Shown piece by piece: positions 7,698 through 15,594 of a stretch of 34,317 nt of DNA; the first letter of the stretch is position 1; each line of letters opens with the position of its first letter. The position numbers and the translations under genes are program-made. This stretch comes from Pseudomonadota bacterium (GTDB taxonomy: Bacteria; Pseudomonadota; Alphaproteobacteria; Acetobacterales; Acetobacteraceae), in assembly GCA_021808985.1 (NCBI GenBank), contig JAKBAQ010000003.1, forward strand, positions 1 through 34,317. Direction: 5' to 3'. The notes under the pieces were generated by a model that was not told the DNA's origin, made no database searches, and saw only the letters and a list, made by a program, of their open reading frames with translations.

Positions 7698-8445
7698 TCG
7701 GCCCGTGCGGCCGGCCATGGGTGAACTGGTCCACCACCGGGTCGGTGCTGGTCATCAATTCCTCGGCCTTGCCGCTCCAGCACACGCGCCCCTCATAGAG
7801 CATCGCCGCCTGGTCGCCGATCCGCTGCGCGCTCGCCATGTCATGCGTGATGGCGATCGACGTGCTGCCAAGGCGCTTCACGCAATCCACGATCAGCTCA
7901 TCGATCACCGCGCCCATGATCGGGTCGAGCCCGGTGGTCGGCTCATCGAAGAACATGATCGCCGGCTCGGAGGCAATGGCGCGCGCCAGTGCCACGCGCT
8001 TCTGCATGCCGCCGGAAAGCTCCGAGGGTGAAAGTGCTGCGACATTCTCAGCCAGCCCCACCTGCGCCAGCACCTCAATGGCCTTGCCGCGCGCCGCGGC
8101 GCGGCGGATTTTCTTCTGCGCCAGCAGGCCGAAGGTCACATTCTCCCACACCGGCAAACTGTCGAACAGCGCGCCGTTCTGGAACAGCATGCCAATCTGC
8201 GCGCGCAGCTCGCGCGCCCGGCCGCGCGGGGCCTTCAGCACGTCCTCGCCGTCAATCTCGATCACCCCTGCATCAGGCGTCACCAGCCCGATGATGGATT
8301 TGATCAGCACCGATTTTCCCGAGCCCGAGCCGCCGATGACGACCATGCCGGTCCCCGGCATCACGTCGAGATCGACCCCATCGAGCACCTTCTTCTCGCC
8401 AAAAGCCTTTTTCAGCCCCCGGATGCGTATTTTTGGCTGGGTCAT
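7675..8445 (-). CDS. mlaF: Phospholipid-transport ABC ATPase MlaF
   Basis: The ATPase of an Mla-type (retrograde phospholipid, formerly Ttg2A) ABC transporter that keeps the outer membrane asymmetric. The 256-residue protein has Walker A GGSGSGKSVLIK near 38, Q-loop IGMLFQNGALFDSLPVWENV near 86, the signature LSGGMQKRVALARA near 142, Walker B IMFFDEPTTGLDP near 163 and the switch His in ITHDM near 200. The phrase LFQNGALFDSLPVWENV is typical of MlaF rather than other ABC ATPases. Its ATG overlaps the mlaE stop by 4 bp (ATGA), so the pair is translationally coupled. The 3' end overlaps convergent bioD by 23 bp. No mlaD follows it here. Confidence 0.92.
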   Translation of the reverse strand: MTQPKIRIRGLKKAFGEKKVLDGVDLDVMPGTGMVVIGGSGSGKSVLIKSIIGLVTPDAGVIEIDGEDVLKAPRGRARELRAQIGMLFQNGALFDSLPVWENVTFGLLAQKKIRRAAARGKAIEVLAQVGLAENVAALSPSELSGGMQKRVALARAIASEPAIMFFDEPTTGLDPIMGAVIDELIVDCVKRLGSTSIAITHDMASAQRIGDQAAMLYEGRVCWSGKAEELMTSTDPVVDQFTHGRPHGPIKMALRR

Positions 8446-9227
8446 TTAACGAACAACACCTGGGTGAGAATGTAATCCAGCGCCAGGATCAGGATCGAGG
8501 CGGTCACCACGGCCGATGTCGTCGCCGCACCCACGCCCTGCGCCCCGCCCTTGGAGCGGTAACCGTTGAAGCTACCCATCAGCGAAATGACAAACCCGAA
8601 CACCGCCGCCTTGATCAGGCCGGAGACCACATCCTCCGTGCGCAGGTGCGAAAAGGTGCTGATCAGATACGTATCCGGCGTGAAGCCGAGCTTTTCCGTG
8701 GAGACCAGAAACCCGCCCATCACGCCCAGAATATCGGCGATGCACACCAGCAGCGGCATCGCGATCACCCCGGCCAGCAGCCGCGGCGCCACCAGATATT
8801 TCATCGGATCGGTGGAGAGCGTGGAGAGCGCGTCAATCTGGTCGGTCACCCGCATGGTGCCAAGCTCAGCCGCCATCGCCGCCCCTGCCCGGCCGGAGAC
8901 CATGAGCCCCGCCAGCACCGGCCCCAGCTCCCGCGTGACCGAAAGCACGACGATGCTGGCAATGGCGCTCTCCGCGTTGAAGCGCGAAAACCCGGTGTAA
9001 GACTGCAACGCCAGCACCATGCCGGTGAACAGCGCGGTCAGCGCCACCACGGGCAGCGAATAGAAGCCGATCTCCATCAGGCTGCGCCCGATCAGCCGGG
9101 GATAATATGGCGGGCGGAAAATATGCGAAACGCCGGAGATCGCGAACAGCCCCAGCTCGCCCACGAACTCAACCGTGCCAAGCACCACCGCGCCAATGGC
9201 GGCGACAAGATTAAGAATAAAATTCAT
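8442..9227 (-). CDS. mlaE: Phospholipid-transport ABC permease MlaE
   Basis: The inner-membrane permease partner of MlaF, 261 residues with about five to six hydrophobic segments. The family signature ELGPVLAGLMVSGRAGAAMA followed by ELGTMRVTDQIDAL lies near residues 129-165. A further segment, MGSFNGYRSKGGAQGVG near 215, marks the conserved C-terminal cytoplasmic loop that contacts the ATPase. The start codon overlaps the alr stop (ATGA), and the stop overlaps mlaF. This places lipid transport genes in a run behind dnaB and alr, an unusual partner set for mla genes. The substrate-binding protein MlaD must be encoded elsewhere or be absent. Confidence 0.92.
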   Translation of the reverse strand: MNFILNLVAAIGAVVLGTVEFVGELGLFAISGVSHIFRPPYYPRLIGRSLMEIGFYSLPVVALTALFTGMVLALQSYTGFSRFNAESAIASIVVLSVTRELGPVLAGLMVSGRAGAAMAAELGTMRVTDQIDALSTLSTDPMKYLVAPRLLAGVIAMPLLVCIADILGVMGGFLVSTEKLGFTPDTYLISTFSHLRTEDVVSGLIKAAVFGFVISLMGSFNGYRSKGGAQGVGAATTSAVVTASILILALDYILTQVLFVK

Positions 9228-10291
9228 GCGCCAATATACCGCCGCCGGTAACGGCGCCCCAGGGATGTGAGTATCTCATAGCCTATGGTCCCGGCCTCGC
9301 GCGCCAGCTCATCGGGCCCATGCGCCGGCCCAAGCAGGCAGAGCATGTCGCCGGGCGAGGCTGGCAGGCCGGTCACGTCGAAGGTCGTCAGATCCATCGA
9401 CACCCGGCCTACCAGGGGCACTGGGGTATCGTCAAAGCGCGCGCTGCCCGCGTTGGAGAGCGCGCGCATATACCCATCGGCATAGCCCACTCCCACGGTG
9501 GCGATCCGGCTTGGCCGCCTGGCCACCCAGCTGCCGCCATAGCCCACGCTTGCGCCGGTCTCCACCTCGTGAATCTGCAAAATGGGCGCATTCAGGCGCA
9601 CCACCGGGCGCATCGGGTTGGCCGCCGCCGGGGTGGGGTTCAGCCCATACAGCCCCGCCCCCGGCCGGGCGAGATCGGAGGCGAAATCAGCCCCCAGAAA
9701 CATGCCAGAGCTGTTGGCGAAACTGGTCTTCGCGCCGGGAAACTGCCGCATCACCTCGGCAAAGTCGCGCGCCTGGCGCTGGTTCACCGGCGCTGGCGGC
9801 GCATCCGCGCTGGTGAGGTGGGTGAGCACATATTCCACCCGCAGCCCCTGCAGGAGCGTCCGGTCCTCCCGCAGCGCCGCCAGCTCCCGCGCGGCAAGCC
9901 CGAGCCGCGCCATGCCGGTATCCACCTGCAGGATCACCGGCAGCTCCTCGCCGCCCGCAGCCGCCTCGGCGCGCCACCAGCCAAGCTCGTGCAGCGAGCC
10001 CAGCACGGGCACGATTCCCCGCGCCCGGCACTCGCCCGTCTCCTCTGGCCGCAGCCCGTTCAGCGCCGCCAGCATCGCGCCTGGCAGCCGCGGGGCCAGG
10101 GCCACCGCCTCGGCCAGATGCGCCAGGAAGAAATGCCGGCACCCCGCCGCCAGCAAGGCCGGCCCCACCTGTGCCGCGCCCAGCCCGTAGGCATCAGCCT
10201 TGATAACCCCCGCCGTGGCGCCGCCATGCATGGCCGCCAGCTTGCGCCAGTTCCAAACCACCGCGCCGAGGTCGATTTCCAATAAAGCCAT
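9224..10291 (-). CDS. alr: Alanine racemase
   Basis: A PLP enzyme that interconverts L- and D-alanine and supplies D-Ala for peptidoglycan. The 355-residue protein carries the PLP lysine in AGVIKADAYGLG (Lys31), the RPGAGLYG segment near 230, the catalytic-tyrosine motif SVGYGGSW near 264 and the C-terminal GVGYADGY and VGRVSMDLTTFDV motifs. I use ATG 10291 rather than the TTG immediately before it. The gene starts 12 bp after the dnaB stop, in the conserved alphaproteobacterial dnaB-alr order, and its stop overlaps the mlaE start by 4 bp. In many relatives radA follows alr; here mlaE/mlaF do. Confidence 0.95.
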   Translation of the reverse strand: MALLEIDLGAVVWNWRKLAAMHGGATAGVIKADAYGLGAAQVGPALLAAGCRHFFLAHLAEAVALAPRLPGAMLAALNGLRPEETGECRARGIVPVLGSLHELGWWRAEAAAGGEELPVILQVDTGMARLGLAARELAALREDRTLLQGLRVEYVLTHLTSADAPPAPVNQRQARDFAEVMRQFPGAKTSFANSSGMFLGADFASDLARPGAGLYGLNPTPAAANPMRPVVRLNAPILQIHEVETGASVGYGGSWVARRPSRIATVGVGYADGYMRALSNAGSARFDDTPVPLVGRVSMDLTTFDVTGLPASPGDMLCLLGPAHGPDELAREAGTIGYEILTSLGRRYRRRYIGA

Positions 10292-10303
10292 CAAAACGCG
10301 GGC

Positions 10304-11788
10304 TTACTCATGAACAGTGTCCAGATCGGTGAACCGCGTGAACTCGCCCTCGAAAAACAGGTCGATCTTGCCGGTGGGGCCATGGCGCTGCTTGGCCACG
10401 ATCAGCTCTGCCTTCTGGTACACGTTGTGCATATCCGCCTTCCACTTCTCCATCGCCTCCTGGTACTTGTCCTCGCGGTCAAAGGCGACGATCTTCGGCT
10501 CCTTCTGCTGCAGATAATACTCATCGCGGTAGATGAACATCACCATGTCCGCATCCTGCTCGATCGAGCCGGATTCACGCAAATCCGCGAGCTGCGGGCG
10601 CTTGTCGTCGCGGCTTTCCACCGCGCGCGAGAGCTGGGAGAGCGCGATGACCGGCACCGCCAGCTCCTTGGCGATGGCCTTCAGCCCCTGGGTGATCTGC
10701 GAAATCTCCAGCACCCGGCTCTCCGGCCTGGTGCCCGCCGCCGGGCGCATCAGCTGCAGGTAATCGACGATCACGAGCCCCAGCCCGTTGGTGCGCTGCA
10801 GGCGGCGGCAGCGCGTGCGCAGGGCGGAGAGCGTGATCGCCGGAGTATCGTCGATGATCAGCGGCACATCCGAGATTTCCCGGCTCACCTTCACGAAATT
10901 ATCAAAATCGCGGGCGGAGATCTCGCCGCGCCGGATCTTGTCGGCCGAAACCCGCGCCTCCTCGGCGAGCAGGCGCGTCGCCAGCTGGTCGGCGCTCATT
11001 TCCAGCGAGAAAACCGCCACGCACTGCCTGGCCATGGCGTTGGGGTTGTCCACCCGCGCGTTGGCCAGCAGCGCCTTGGCCGCGCCGAAGGCGATTTTCG
11101 TCACCAAGGCGGTCTTGCCCATGCCCGGCCGCCCGGCCAGGATGATCAGGTCCGACGGATGCATGCCGCCGGTCCGCTTGTTCAGGTCGCGCAGCCCGGT
11201 ATCCAGGCCGGAGACCGAGCCCTGGTTCTGGAACGCCTTCGACGCCACCTCGATCGCCGCGGCCAGCGCCTCCTTGAAGGTCATCCCCTTGCCCTCGGCG
11301 CCGCCCTGCGTCGCGAGGTTGAAGAGCGTCTGCTCCGCCGCCTCGATCTGCGCCACCCCGTCCAGCTCCGGCTCGGCGCCGAAGGCCCGGTTCACCACCA
11401 CCTCGCCCACGTCGATCAGCTGCCGGCGCAGCCACGCATCGCGGATCAGGCGGCCATAATCCCCGGCATTGATGATGCCCACCATCGCCGAGAGCAGCTG
11501 CGCCAGATAGGCGGTGCCGCCCACCTCATCCAGCAGGCCGCTATGCTCGAACTCGCCGCGCAGCGTCACCGGATCGGCGATCTGCCCCGCCTCGCAGCGC
11601 CGCGCGATCGCCTGGAAAATCCGCCCATGCACCGGGTCGGCGAAATGCTCCGCGGTCAAAAACTCGGAGACCCGCTCATAAGCCTTGTTGTTGGCCAGCA
11701 GCGCGCCGAGCAGCGCCTGTTCAGCCTGGATATTGCTGGGGGGCAGCCGCTGGGAGAGCCCCAGCAGCGGAGGATCGATCGAATTCAT
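10304..11788 (-). CDS. dnaB: Replicative DNA helicase DnaB
   Basis: The hexameric helicase that unwinds DNA ahead of the replication fork. The 494-residue length is normal. The N-terminal DnaG-interaction domain (PPSNIQAEQALLGALL near 16) is followed by the RecA-like motor: Walker A GRPGMGKTALVTK near 222, SLEMSADQLATRL near 264, Walker B VIVDYLQLM near 341, RESGSIEQDADMVMFIYRDEYY near 408 and a C-terminal AKQRHGPTG with the arginine-finger region. ATG 11788 opens MNSIDPPLLG. The gene heads the minus-strand run dnaB-alr-mlaE-mlaF. Two DnaA-box-like sequences lie upstream. The ribosomal operon rpsF-rpsR-rplI, a frequent neighbour of dnaB, lies 3 kb away on the other strand. Confidence 0.96.
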   Translation of the reverse strand: MNSIDPPLLGLSQRLPPSNIQAEQALLGALLANNKAYERVSEFLTAEHFADPVHGRIFQAIARRCEAGQIADPVTLRGEFEHSGLLDEVGGTAYLAQLLSAMVGIINAGDYGRLIRDAWLRRQLIDVGEVVVNRAFGAEPELDGVAQIEAAEQTLFNLATQGGAEGKGMTFKEALAAAIEVASKAFQNQGSVSGLDTGLRDLNKRTGGMHPSDLIILAGRPGMGKTALVTKIAFGAAKALLANARVDNPNAMARQCVAVFSLEMSADQLATRLLAEEARVSADKIRRGEISARDFDNFVKVSREISDVPLIIDDTPAITLSALRTRCRRLQRTNGLGLVIVDYLQLMRPAAGTRPESRVLEISQITQGLKAIAKELAVPVIALSQLSRAVESRDDKRPQLADLRESGSIEQDADMVMFIYRDEYYLQQKEPKIVAFDREDKYQEAMEKWKADMHNVYQKAELIVAKQRHGPTGKIDLFFEGEFTRFTDLDTVHE

Positions 11789-11823
11789 GATCTACATCAT
11801 AGCCCGAACCACACGGCCGGGGC

Positions 11824-11844
11824 AGTGGATAGTTCTGTGGATCA
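11824..11844 (-). promoter_or_regulatory. Two DnaA-box-like sequences upstream of dnaB
   Basis: TGTGGATCA (11836-11844) differs from the DnaA box complement TGTGGATAA at one position. AGTGGATAG (11824-11832) differs at two. Both have the same orientation and their starts are 12 bp apart, within the 89-bp gap between dnaB and the divergent fusion gene. They could link either gene to DnaA, or they may be chance matches. Confidence 0.35.
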
Positions 11845-11877
11845 ACGTGTATAAGACGCAGGACAGGGGACGTGTTG

Positions 11878-14454
11878 ATGGTGATTGCAGCAATCCGGCG
11901 TTTTGACCCCGCCCGCGTTTTCCACCCCGAATCGGTGAGCCTGAGCGGCAGCGCCACCCCGCTCGGCCAGCAGGTTCTGGCCAATCTGCGCGCCGGCGCG
12001 TTCACCGGCGCCATCGCCACCGAGGATGACGGGCCGCAAAACGCCGACCTCGCCTTGCTCGCCGACGACGCGGCCGACATTCCCGCCGCCCTCGCCCGCC
12101 ACGCGGCGGCCGGGGTGCGCGGCGCCATCGTGCTCTCGCAAACGCCGGGGCTTCCCGCCCTGGCCAGGGCGGCGGGCATCCGCGTGCTGGGGCCGCATTC
12201 CTTCGGCCTCATCGTGCCCGGCCTCGGCCTCAACGCATCGCCCTTCACCCTCATGCCGCCGCCCGGGCGCGCCGCCTTCGTCGGGCAATCCTCCTCCATC
12301 GCCCGCACCGTCATTGACTGGGCAGTCCCAAACGGCGTCGGCTTCAGCCATTTCGCCGGAATCGGCGGCAATTCCGATGTCGGCTTCGGCCTGGTGCTGG
12401 ATTATTTCTCCCGCGACCCCGCGACCACCGTGATCATGATGGAGGTTGACCGCCTGCGCGACCCGCCGCAATTCTTCTCCGCCGCGCGCGCCGCAGCCCG
12501 GCTGCGCCCGGTGGTGGCCATCGCGCCCGGCGTGCGCCTGCCCGGTGGGCAGCAGGAGGCCAGACGCAACTTCCCCGCGGCGCTGGAGGCCGCGCTGGCG
12601 CGCGCCGGCGTGCTGCTCACCTTCTCGGTGGCTGAGTTCATCGCCGCGGCGGAAACCCTCACCCGCGTCAAACCCGCGCGCGGCGACGGGCTCGCCATCG
12701 TCACCAATTCCGTCGCCATCGGCCGCCTCACCGCCGATGCCGCCACCGCCGCCGGCCTCACCCTGGCGGAGCTGAGCCCGCAAACCATCCAGGTCCTCGC
12801 CCTGCGCCTGGGCAAGCCACCGCCGCCGGGGCCGGTATTCTCCGGCAAGGCCCCCACCCGCCTGGCCGAGATCGCCGCGCTGCTCTCCAGCGCGCCGGAG
12901 GTCGGCGGCATTCTCGTCATCCACGCCCCCTCCGGCCGCGAGGATGACACCGCCATCGAAGCGCTGATCGCCTGCGCCAAGACCATCAACGTGCCGTTGC
13001 TCATCGCCGCCCTGGGCGAGGCGCACGGGCTCGCGCACCGCCACCGGCTAAGCGCCGCCCGCCTCGCCTGCTTTGATACGCCCGAAGCCGCCATCGCCGG
13101 CTTCCGCCACCTGCTGCGCAACCGCCGCAACCGCGCCGCGGCGCGTGAGCTGCCCAGCTCCGCCGTGCTCAAAATCGCCCCGGACAAAGCCGCCGTCGCC
13201 GCGCGCATCGGCGCCGCGCGCGCTGATGGCCATGAGGTGATCGTCCAGGACGAGGCCCTGGCCATCGCCGCCGCCTATAAAATCCCCGTCATCGCCAGCC
13301 GCCACGCCATGACCCCCGACGAAGCCGCCACCGCCGCCGCCGGGCTCGGCTTTCCCGCCGTGGTCAAGCTCTCCCATCCTGACATTCCCACCAACCGCCT
13401 CGCCGGCTCCGTGGTGCTCGATCTGCCCGACGCCACCGCCGTGCATGACGCCGCCCGCGCCATCCTGCTCCGCCTCGCGCAACAAGGGTTCGCCGCCACC
13501 CAGGCCGGATTCGTGGTGCAGCAGCAGGCGCCGCGCGGCACACAACTGCGCATCCGGGTGAGCGACCACCCCGTCCTCGGCCCGGTGATCGGCTTTGGCC
13601 CCGGCGGCGGCGACCCCGATGACCTCTCCAGCCTCGCCGCCGACCTGCCGCCCCTCAACCTCGCCCTGGCGCACGCCCTCATCCGCCGCGCCGCCATCGC
13701 CCCCGCCCTGGCCGCCCATCGCGGCGCCCCGGCAGCCGATGAAGACGCCATCGCCGCCACGCTGGTGCGCGTCAGCCAGCTCATCATCGACACGCCCGAC
13801 ATCCTCCTCCTCGACCTCGACCCCATCTTCGCCCATGAGCACGGCGCCATCGCGGCCAGCGCGCGCATCCTGCTCCGCCCGCCCGGCGCCCCGCGCCCGC
13901 CCTTGCTCATCTCCCCCTACCCAACCGAGCTGACCACCCATTACACCGCCCGCGGGCAGACCTTCCTGCTCCGCCCCATCCGCCCGGAAGACGCCGACGC
14001 CCACACCGCCATGCTCTCCCGCTTCTCGGCCGACGACATGCGCTACCGCTTCTTCTCCGCCGCCCGCACCCTGCCCGTGGAGCAGGTCACCCGCATGACG
14101 GATGTGGACTATAAGCGCGAAATGGCCATCATCGCGGTGCGCGAGGCCACGGGGGAGACTCTGGGCGTCGCCCGCCTCGTCTGCGACGACACAGACGGCA
14201 AATCCGCCGAATTCGCCGTCGCGGTGGAACCCGCCGCGAAGGGCCTCGGCCTCGGCACGGCGCTGATGCGGGCCATCATCGCCTGGGGCCGCACCCGGGG
14301 CGTGGCTGAAATCACCGGCCAGATTTTGGCCGACAACGCGCCGATGCTCGCCTTCATCAAGCGCCTCGGCTTCTCCGCCCATCTCGTCCCCGGCGAGAGC
14401 GACCTGGTGGAGGCCAGGCTGCGGCTCGACTCCTCTCAGCCGGCACAACCCTGA
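11878..14454 (+). CDS. CoA-ligase-like/GNAT fusion (Pat/PatZ-type protein acetyltransferase)
   Basis: An 858-residue fusion resembling PatZ/YfiQ-type lysine acetyltransferases. Residues about 10-125 look like a CoA-binding Rossmann domain. About 130-290 are a succinyl-CoA-ligase-like domain (AAFVGQSSSIARTVIDWA, FSHFAGIGGNSDVGF). About 450-670 are an ATP-grasp domain (GFPAVVKLSHPDIPT, LGPVIGFGPGGGD). About 690-850 are a GNAT domain (LLRPIRPEDADAH, the acetyl-CoA loop GLGLGTALMRAI, ADNAPMLAFIKRLGF). The SHTGA phosphohistidine segment of ADP-forming acetyl-CoA synthetases is not recognisable; QQEARRNFPAALEAAL stands there and appears shorter. That argues for an acyltransferase rather than an energy-conserving synthetase. 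ATG 11878 follows AGGGGA by 7 bases; GTG 11872 is too close to it. The likely role is acylating CoA-ligase enzymes, by homology only. Confidence 0.82.
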   Translation: MVIAAIRRFDPARVFHPESVSLSGSATPLGQQVLANLRAGAFTGAIATEDDGPQNADLALLADDAADIPAALARHAAAGVRGAIVLSQTPGLPALARAAGIRVLGPHSFGLIVPGLGLNASPFTLMPPPGRAAFVGQSSSIARTVIDWAVPNGVGFSHFAGIGGNSDVGFGLVLDYFSRDPATTVIMMEVDRLRDPPQFFSAARAAARLRPVVAIAPGVRLPGGQQEARRNFPAALEAALARAGVLLTFSVAEFIAAAETLTRVKPARGDGLAIVTNSVAIGRLTADAATAAGLTLAELSPQTIQVLALRLGKPPPPGPVFSGKAPTRLAEIAALLSSAPEVGGILVIHAPSGREDDTAIEALIACAKTINVPLLIAALGEAHGLAHRHRLSAARLACFDTPEAAIAGFRHLLRNRRNRAAARELPSSAVLKIAPDKAAVAARIGAARADGHEVIVQDEALAIAAAYKIPVIASRHAMTPDEAATAAAGLGFPAVVKLSHPDIPTNRLAGSVVLDLPDATAVHDAARAILLRLAQQGFAATQAGFVVQQQAPRGTQLRIRVSDHPVLGPVIGFGPGGGDPDDLSSLAADLPPLNLALAHALIRRAAIAPALAAHRGAPAADEDAIAATLVRVSQLIIDTPDILLLDLDPIFAHEHGAIAASARILLRPPGAPRPPLLISPYPTELTTHYTARGQTFLLRPIRPEDADAHTAMLSRFSADDMRYRFFSAARTLPVEQVTRMTDVDYKREMAIIAVREATGETLGVARLVCDDTDGKSAEFAVAVEPAAKGLGLGTALMRAIIAWGRTRGVAEITGQILADNAPMLAFIKRLGFSAHLVPGESDLVEARLRLDSSQPAQP

Positions 14455-14473
14455 ATCCTTGAAGGACCCCCGC

Positions 14474-14665
14474 ATGCGCCTGTTCCTCGCCATCTTTCTC
14501 CCCTGGCTGCAATTCTTCACCATCGGCCGCCCCATCGCCGGCCTCATCTGCCTGCTCCTGCAGCTCACCCTCATCGGCTGGGTTCCCGCCGCCTTGTGGT
14601 CGGTCTACGCGCTCAGCCAGTACAAAACCGGCGAGCAGATCAAACAAGCCATGCGCGCGCCCTGA
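14474..14665 (+). CDS. Small Pmp3/YqaE-like membrane protein
   Basis: A 63-residue protein with two hydrophobic segments: LFLAIFLPWLQFFTIG near 3-18 and GLICLLLQLTLIGWVPAALW near 24-43, then a short charged tail. The pattern (LAIFLPW, a polar turn, LTLIGWVPAALWSVYAL) resembles the Pmp3/UPF0057 family of small membrane proteins linked to membrane potential and stress in yeast and plants. GAAGGA ends 7 bases before ATG 14474, which sets the start. It lies 19 bp downstream of the fusion gene and is probably co-transcribed with it. Family membership is likely, not certain, because the match rests on a few residues. Confidence 0.65.
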   Translation: MRLFLAIFLPWLQFFTIGRPIAGLICLLLQLTLIGWVPAALWSVYALSQYKTGEQIKQAMRAP

Positions 14666-14734
14666 GAATCGGGCAAAACGCGCAAAACCCCACTTGTCCC
14701 ACCGCCTGAAACATGCCAAACGCTGCCCTCCCCT

Positions 14735-14828
14735 GCCGGGTGCGTGGCATCGCGCCCGGCTAATGCTCGCCCCGATTTTGGGTGGCCCAGACCAGGGCCG
14801 GAGCTGAAACCAGCCGAAGGGAGTCACA
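14735..14828 (+). promoter_or_regulatory. Structured leader of the rpsF operon
   Basis: The 163-bp gap before rpsF can fold into three hairpins. These are a 10-bp stem with one G-U pair (14735-14744 with 14751-14760, loop TGGCAT), GGCCC/GGGCC (14784-14799) and GCTG/CAGC (14803-14814), the last followed by CGAAGG. S6:S18-binding leaders are known before rpsF operons in other bacteria. I cannot match that motif confidently here. The first hairpin could also end the upstream transcript. Confidence 0.3.
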
Positions 14829-15305
14829 ATGCCGTTATATGAAACCGTGATCATTGCACGGAGCGAAATCACGCAGGCGCAGGCCGACGCCGTCGCCGAC
14901 GCCGTGACCGCCCAGCTCGAAACCGATGGCGGCGCCGTCAAAAAGCGCGAATATTGGGGCCTTCGCAGCCTCGCCTACCGGATCAAGAAAAACCGCAAGG
15001 GCCATTACATCCTGCTCGGGCTTGACGCCCCGCCGCCGGCCGTGAAGGAGCTGGAGCGCCAGCTCACCCTCAACGAGGACGTGCTCCGCTTCATGACCGT
15101 GCGCATCGAGGAAATCACCGAGGAACCCTCCGTGATTCTGTCGCGCAAGTCTGACGAGCGTGAGCGCGGCTTCCGCGGGCCCAAGCCCGCCGGCCGTTTT
15201 GAGGCTGGCCGCAAGCGCGGCTTCGAGGAAGGCCGTGAGGAGTTCCGCGCGCGTGACGAATTCCGCGCCGACCGTGACGATTACGGCGCTGAGGAGGAAA
15301 TCTGA
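14829..15305 (+). CDS. rpsF: Small ribosomal subunit protein bS6
   Basis: Ribosomal protein S6 of the 30S platform, which binds as a dimer with S18. Residues 1-100 contain the family fold: MPLYETVIIARSEI, KREYWGLRSLAYRIKKNRKGHY near 39 and LTLNEDVLRFMTVR near 80. The protein is 158 residues, longer than the roughly 130 of E. coli. The extra tail from about 110 is rich in Arg, Glu and Asp, as is common in alphaproteobacteria. AGGGAG precedes ATG 14829 at good spacing. It is the first gene of rpsF-rpsR-rplI and shares one base with rpsR (TGATG). Confidence 0.97.
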   Translation: MPLYETVIIARSEITQAQADAVADAVTAQLETDGGAVKKREYWGLRSLAYRIKKNRKGHYILLGLDAPPPAVKELERQLTLNEDVLRFMTVRIEEITEEPSVILSRKSDERERGFRGPKPAGRFEAGRKRGFEEGREEFRARDEFRADRDDYGAEEEI

Positions 15306-15580
15306 TGTCTGACGCAACCACCCCCGATGCCGGCCTGCGCCGCCCCGCCGTTGGCGCCCGCAAGCCCTTCTTCCGCCGCAAGAAATCCTGCCCGTTCTCC
15401 GGCGCCGGCGCGCCGGTGATCGACTATAAGGACGTGCGGCTGCTCTCGCGCTTCCTCTCCGAGCGCGGCAAGATCGTGCCCTCGCGCATCACCGCGGTCT
15501 CCGGCAAGAAGCAGCGTGAACTGGCGAAAGCCATCAAGCGCGCCCGCTTCCTCGCCCTTCTCCCCTATGTGCTGAGCTAA
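15305..15580 (+). CDS. rpsR: Small ribosomal subunit protein bS18
   Basis: Ribosomal protein S18, 91 residues, partner of S6 on the 30S platform. It shows the family segments RRKKSCPFSG near 24, VIDYKDVRLLSRFLSERGKIVPSRI (about 39-63) and the C-terminal KKQRELAKAIKRARFLALLPY. GAGGAGG inside the end of rpsF serves as its ribosome site, 7 bases before the ATG, and the start codon overlaps the rpsF stop, so the two are translationally coupled. The N-terminal 22 residues are a variable extension. Confidence 0.97.
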   Translation: MSDATTPDAGLRRPAVGARKPFFRRKKSCPFSGAGAPVIDYKDVRLLSRFLSERGKIVPSRITAVSGKKQRELAKAIKRARFLALLPYVLS

Positions 15581-15594
15581 GAGGAGCAAGCAAC

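Noticed and set aside
13048..14574. Minus-strand open frame of about 508 codons under the GNAT fusion
   Set aside because: It is Gly/Ala/Glu-rich without motif structure, and the opposite strand carries a coherent multi-domain protein.
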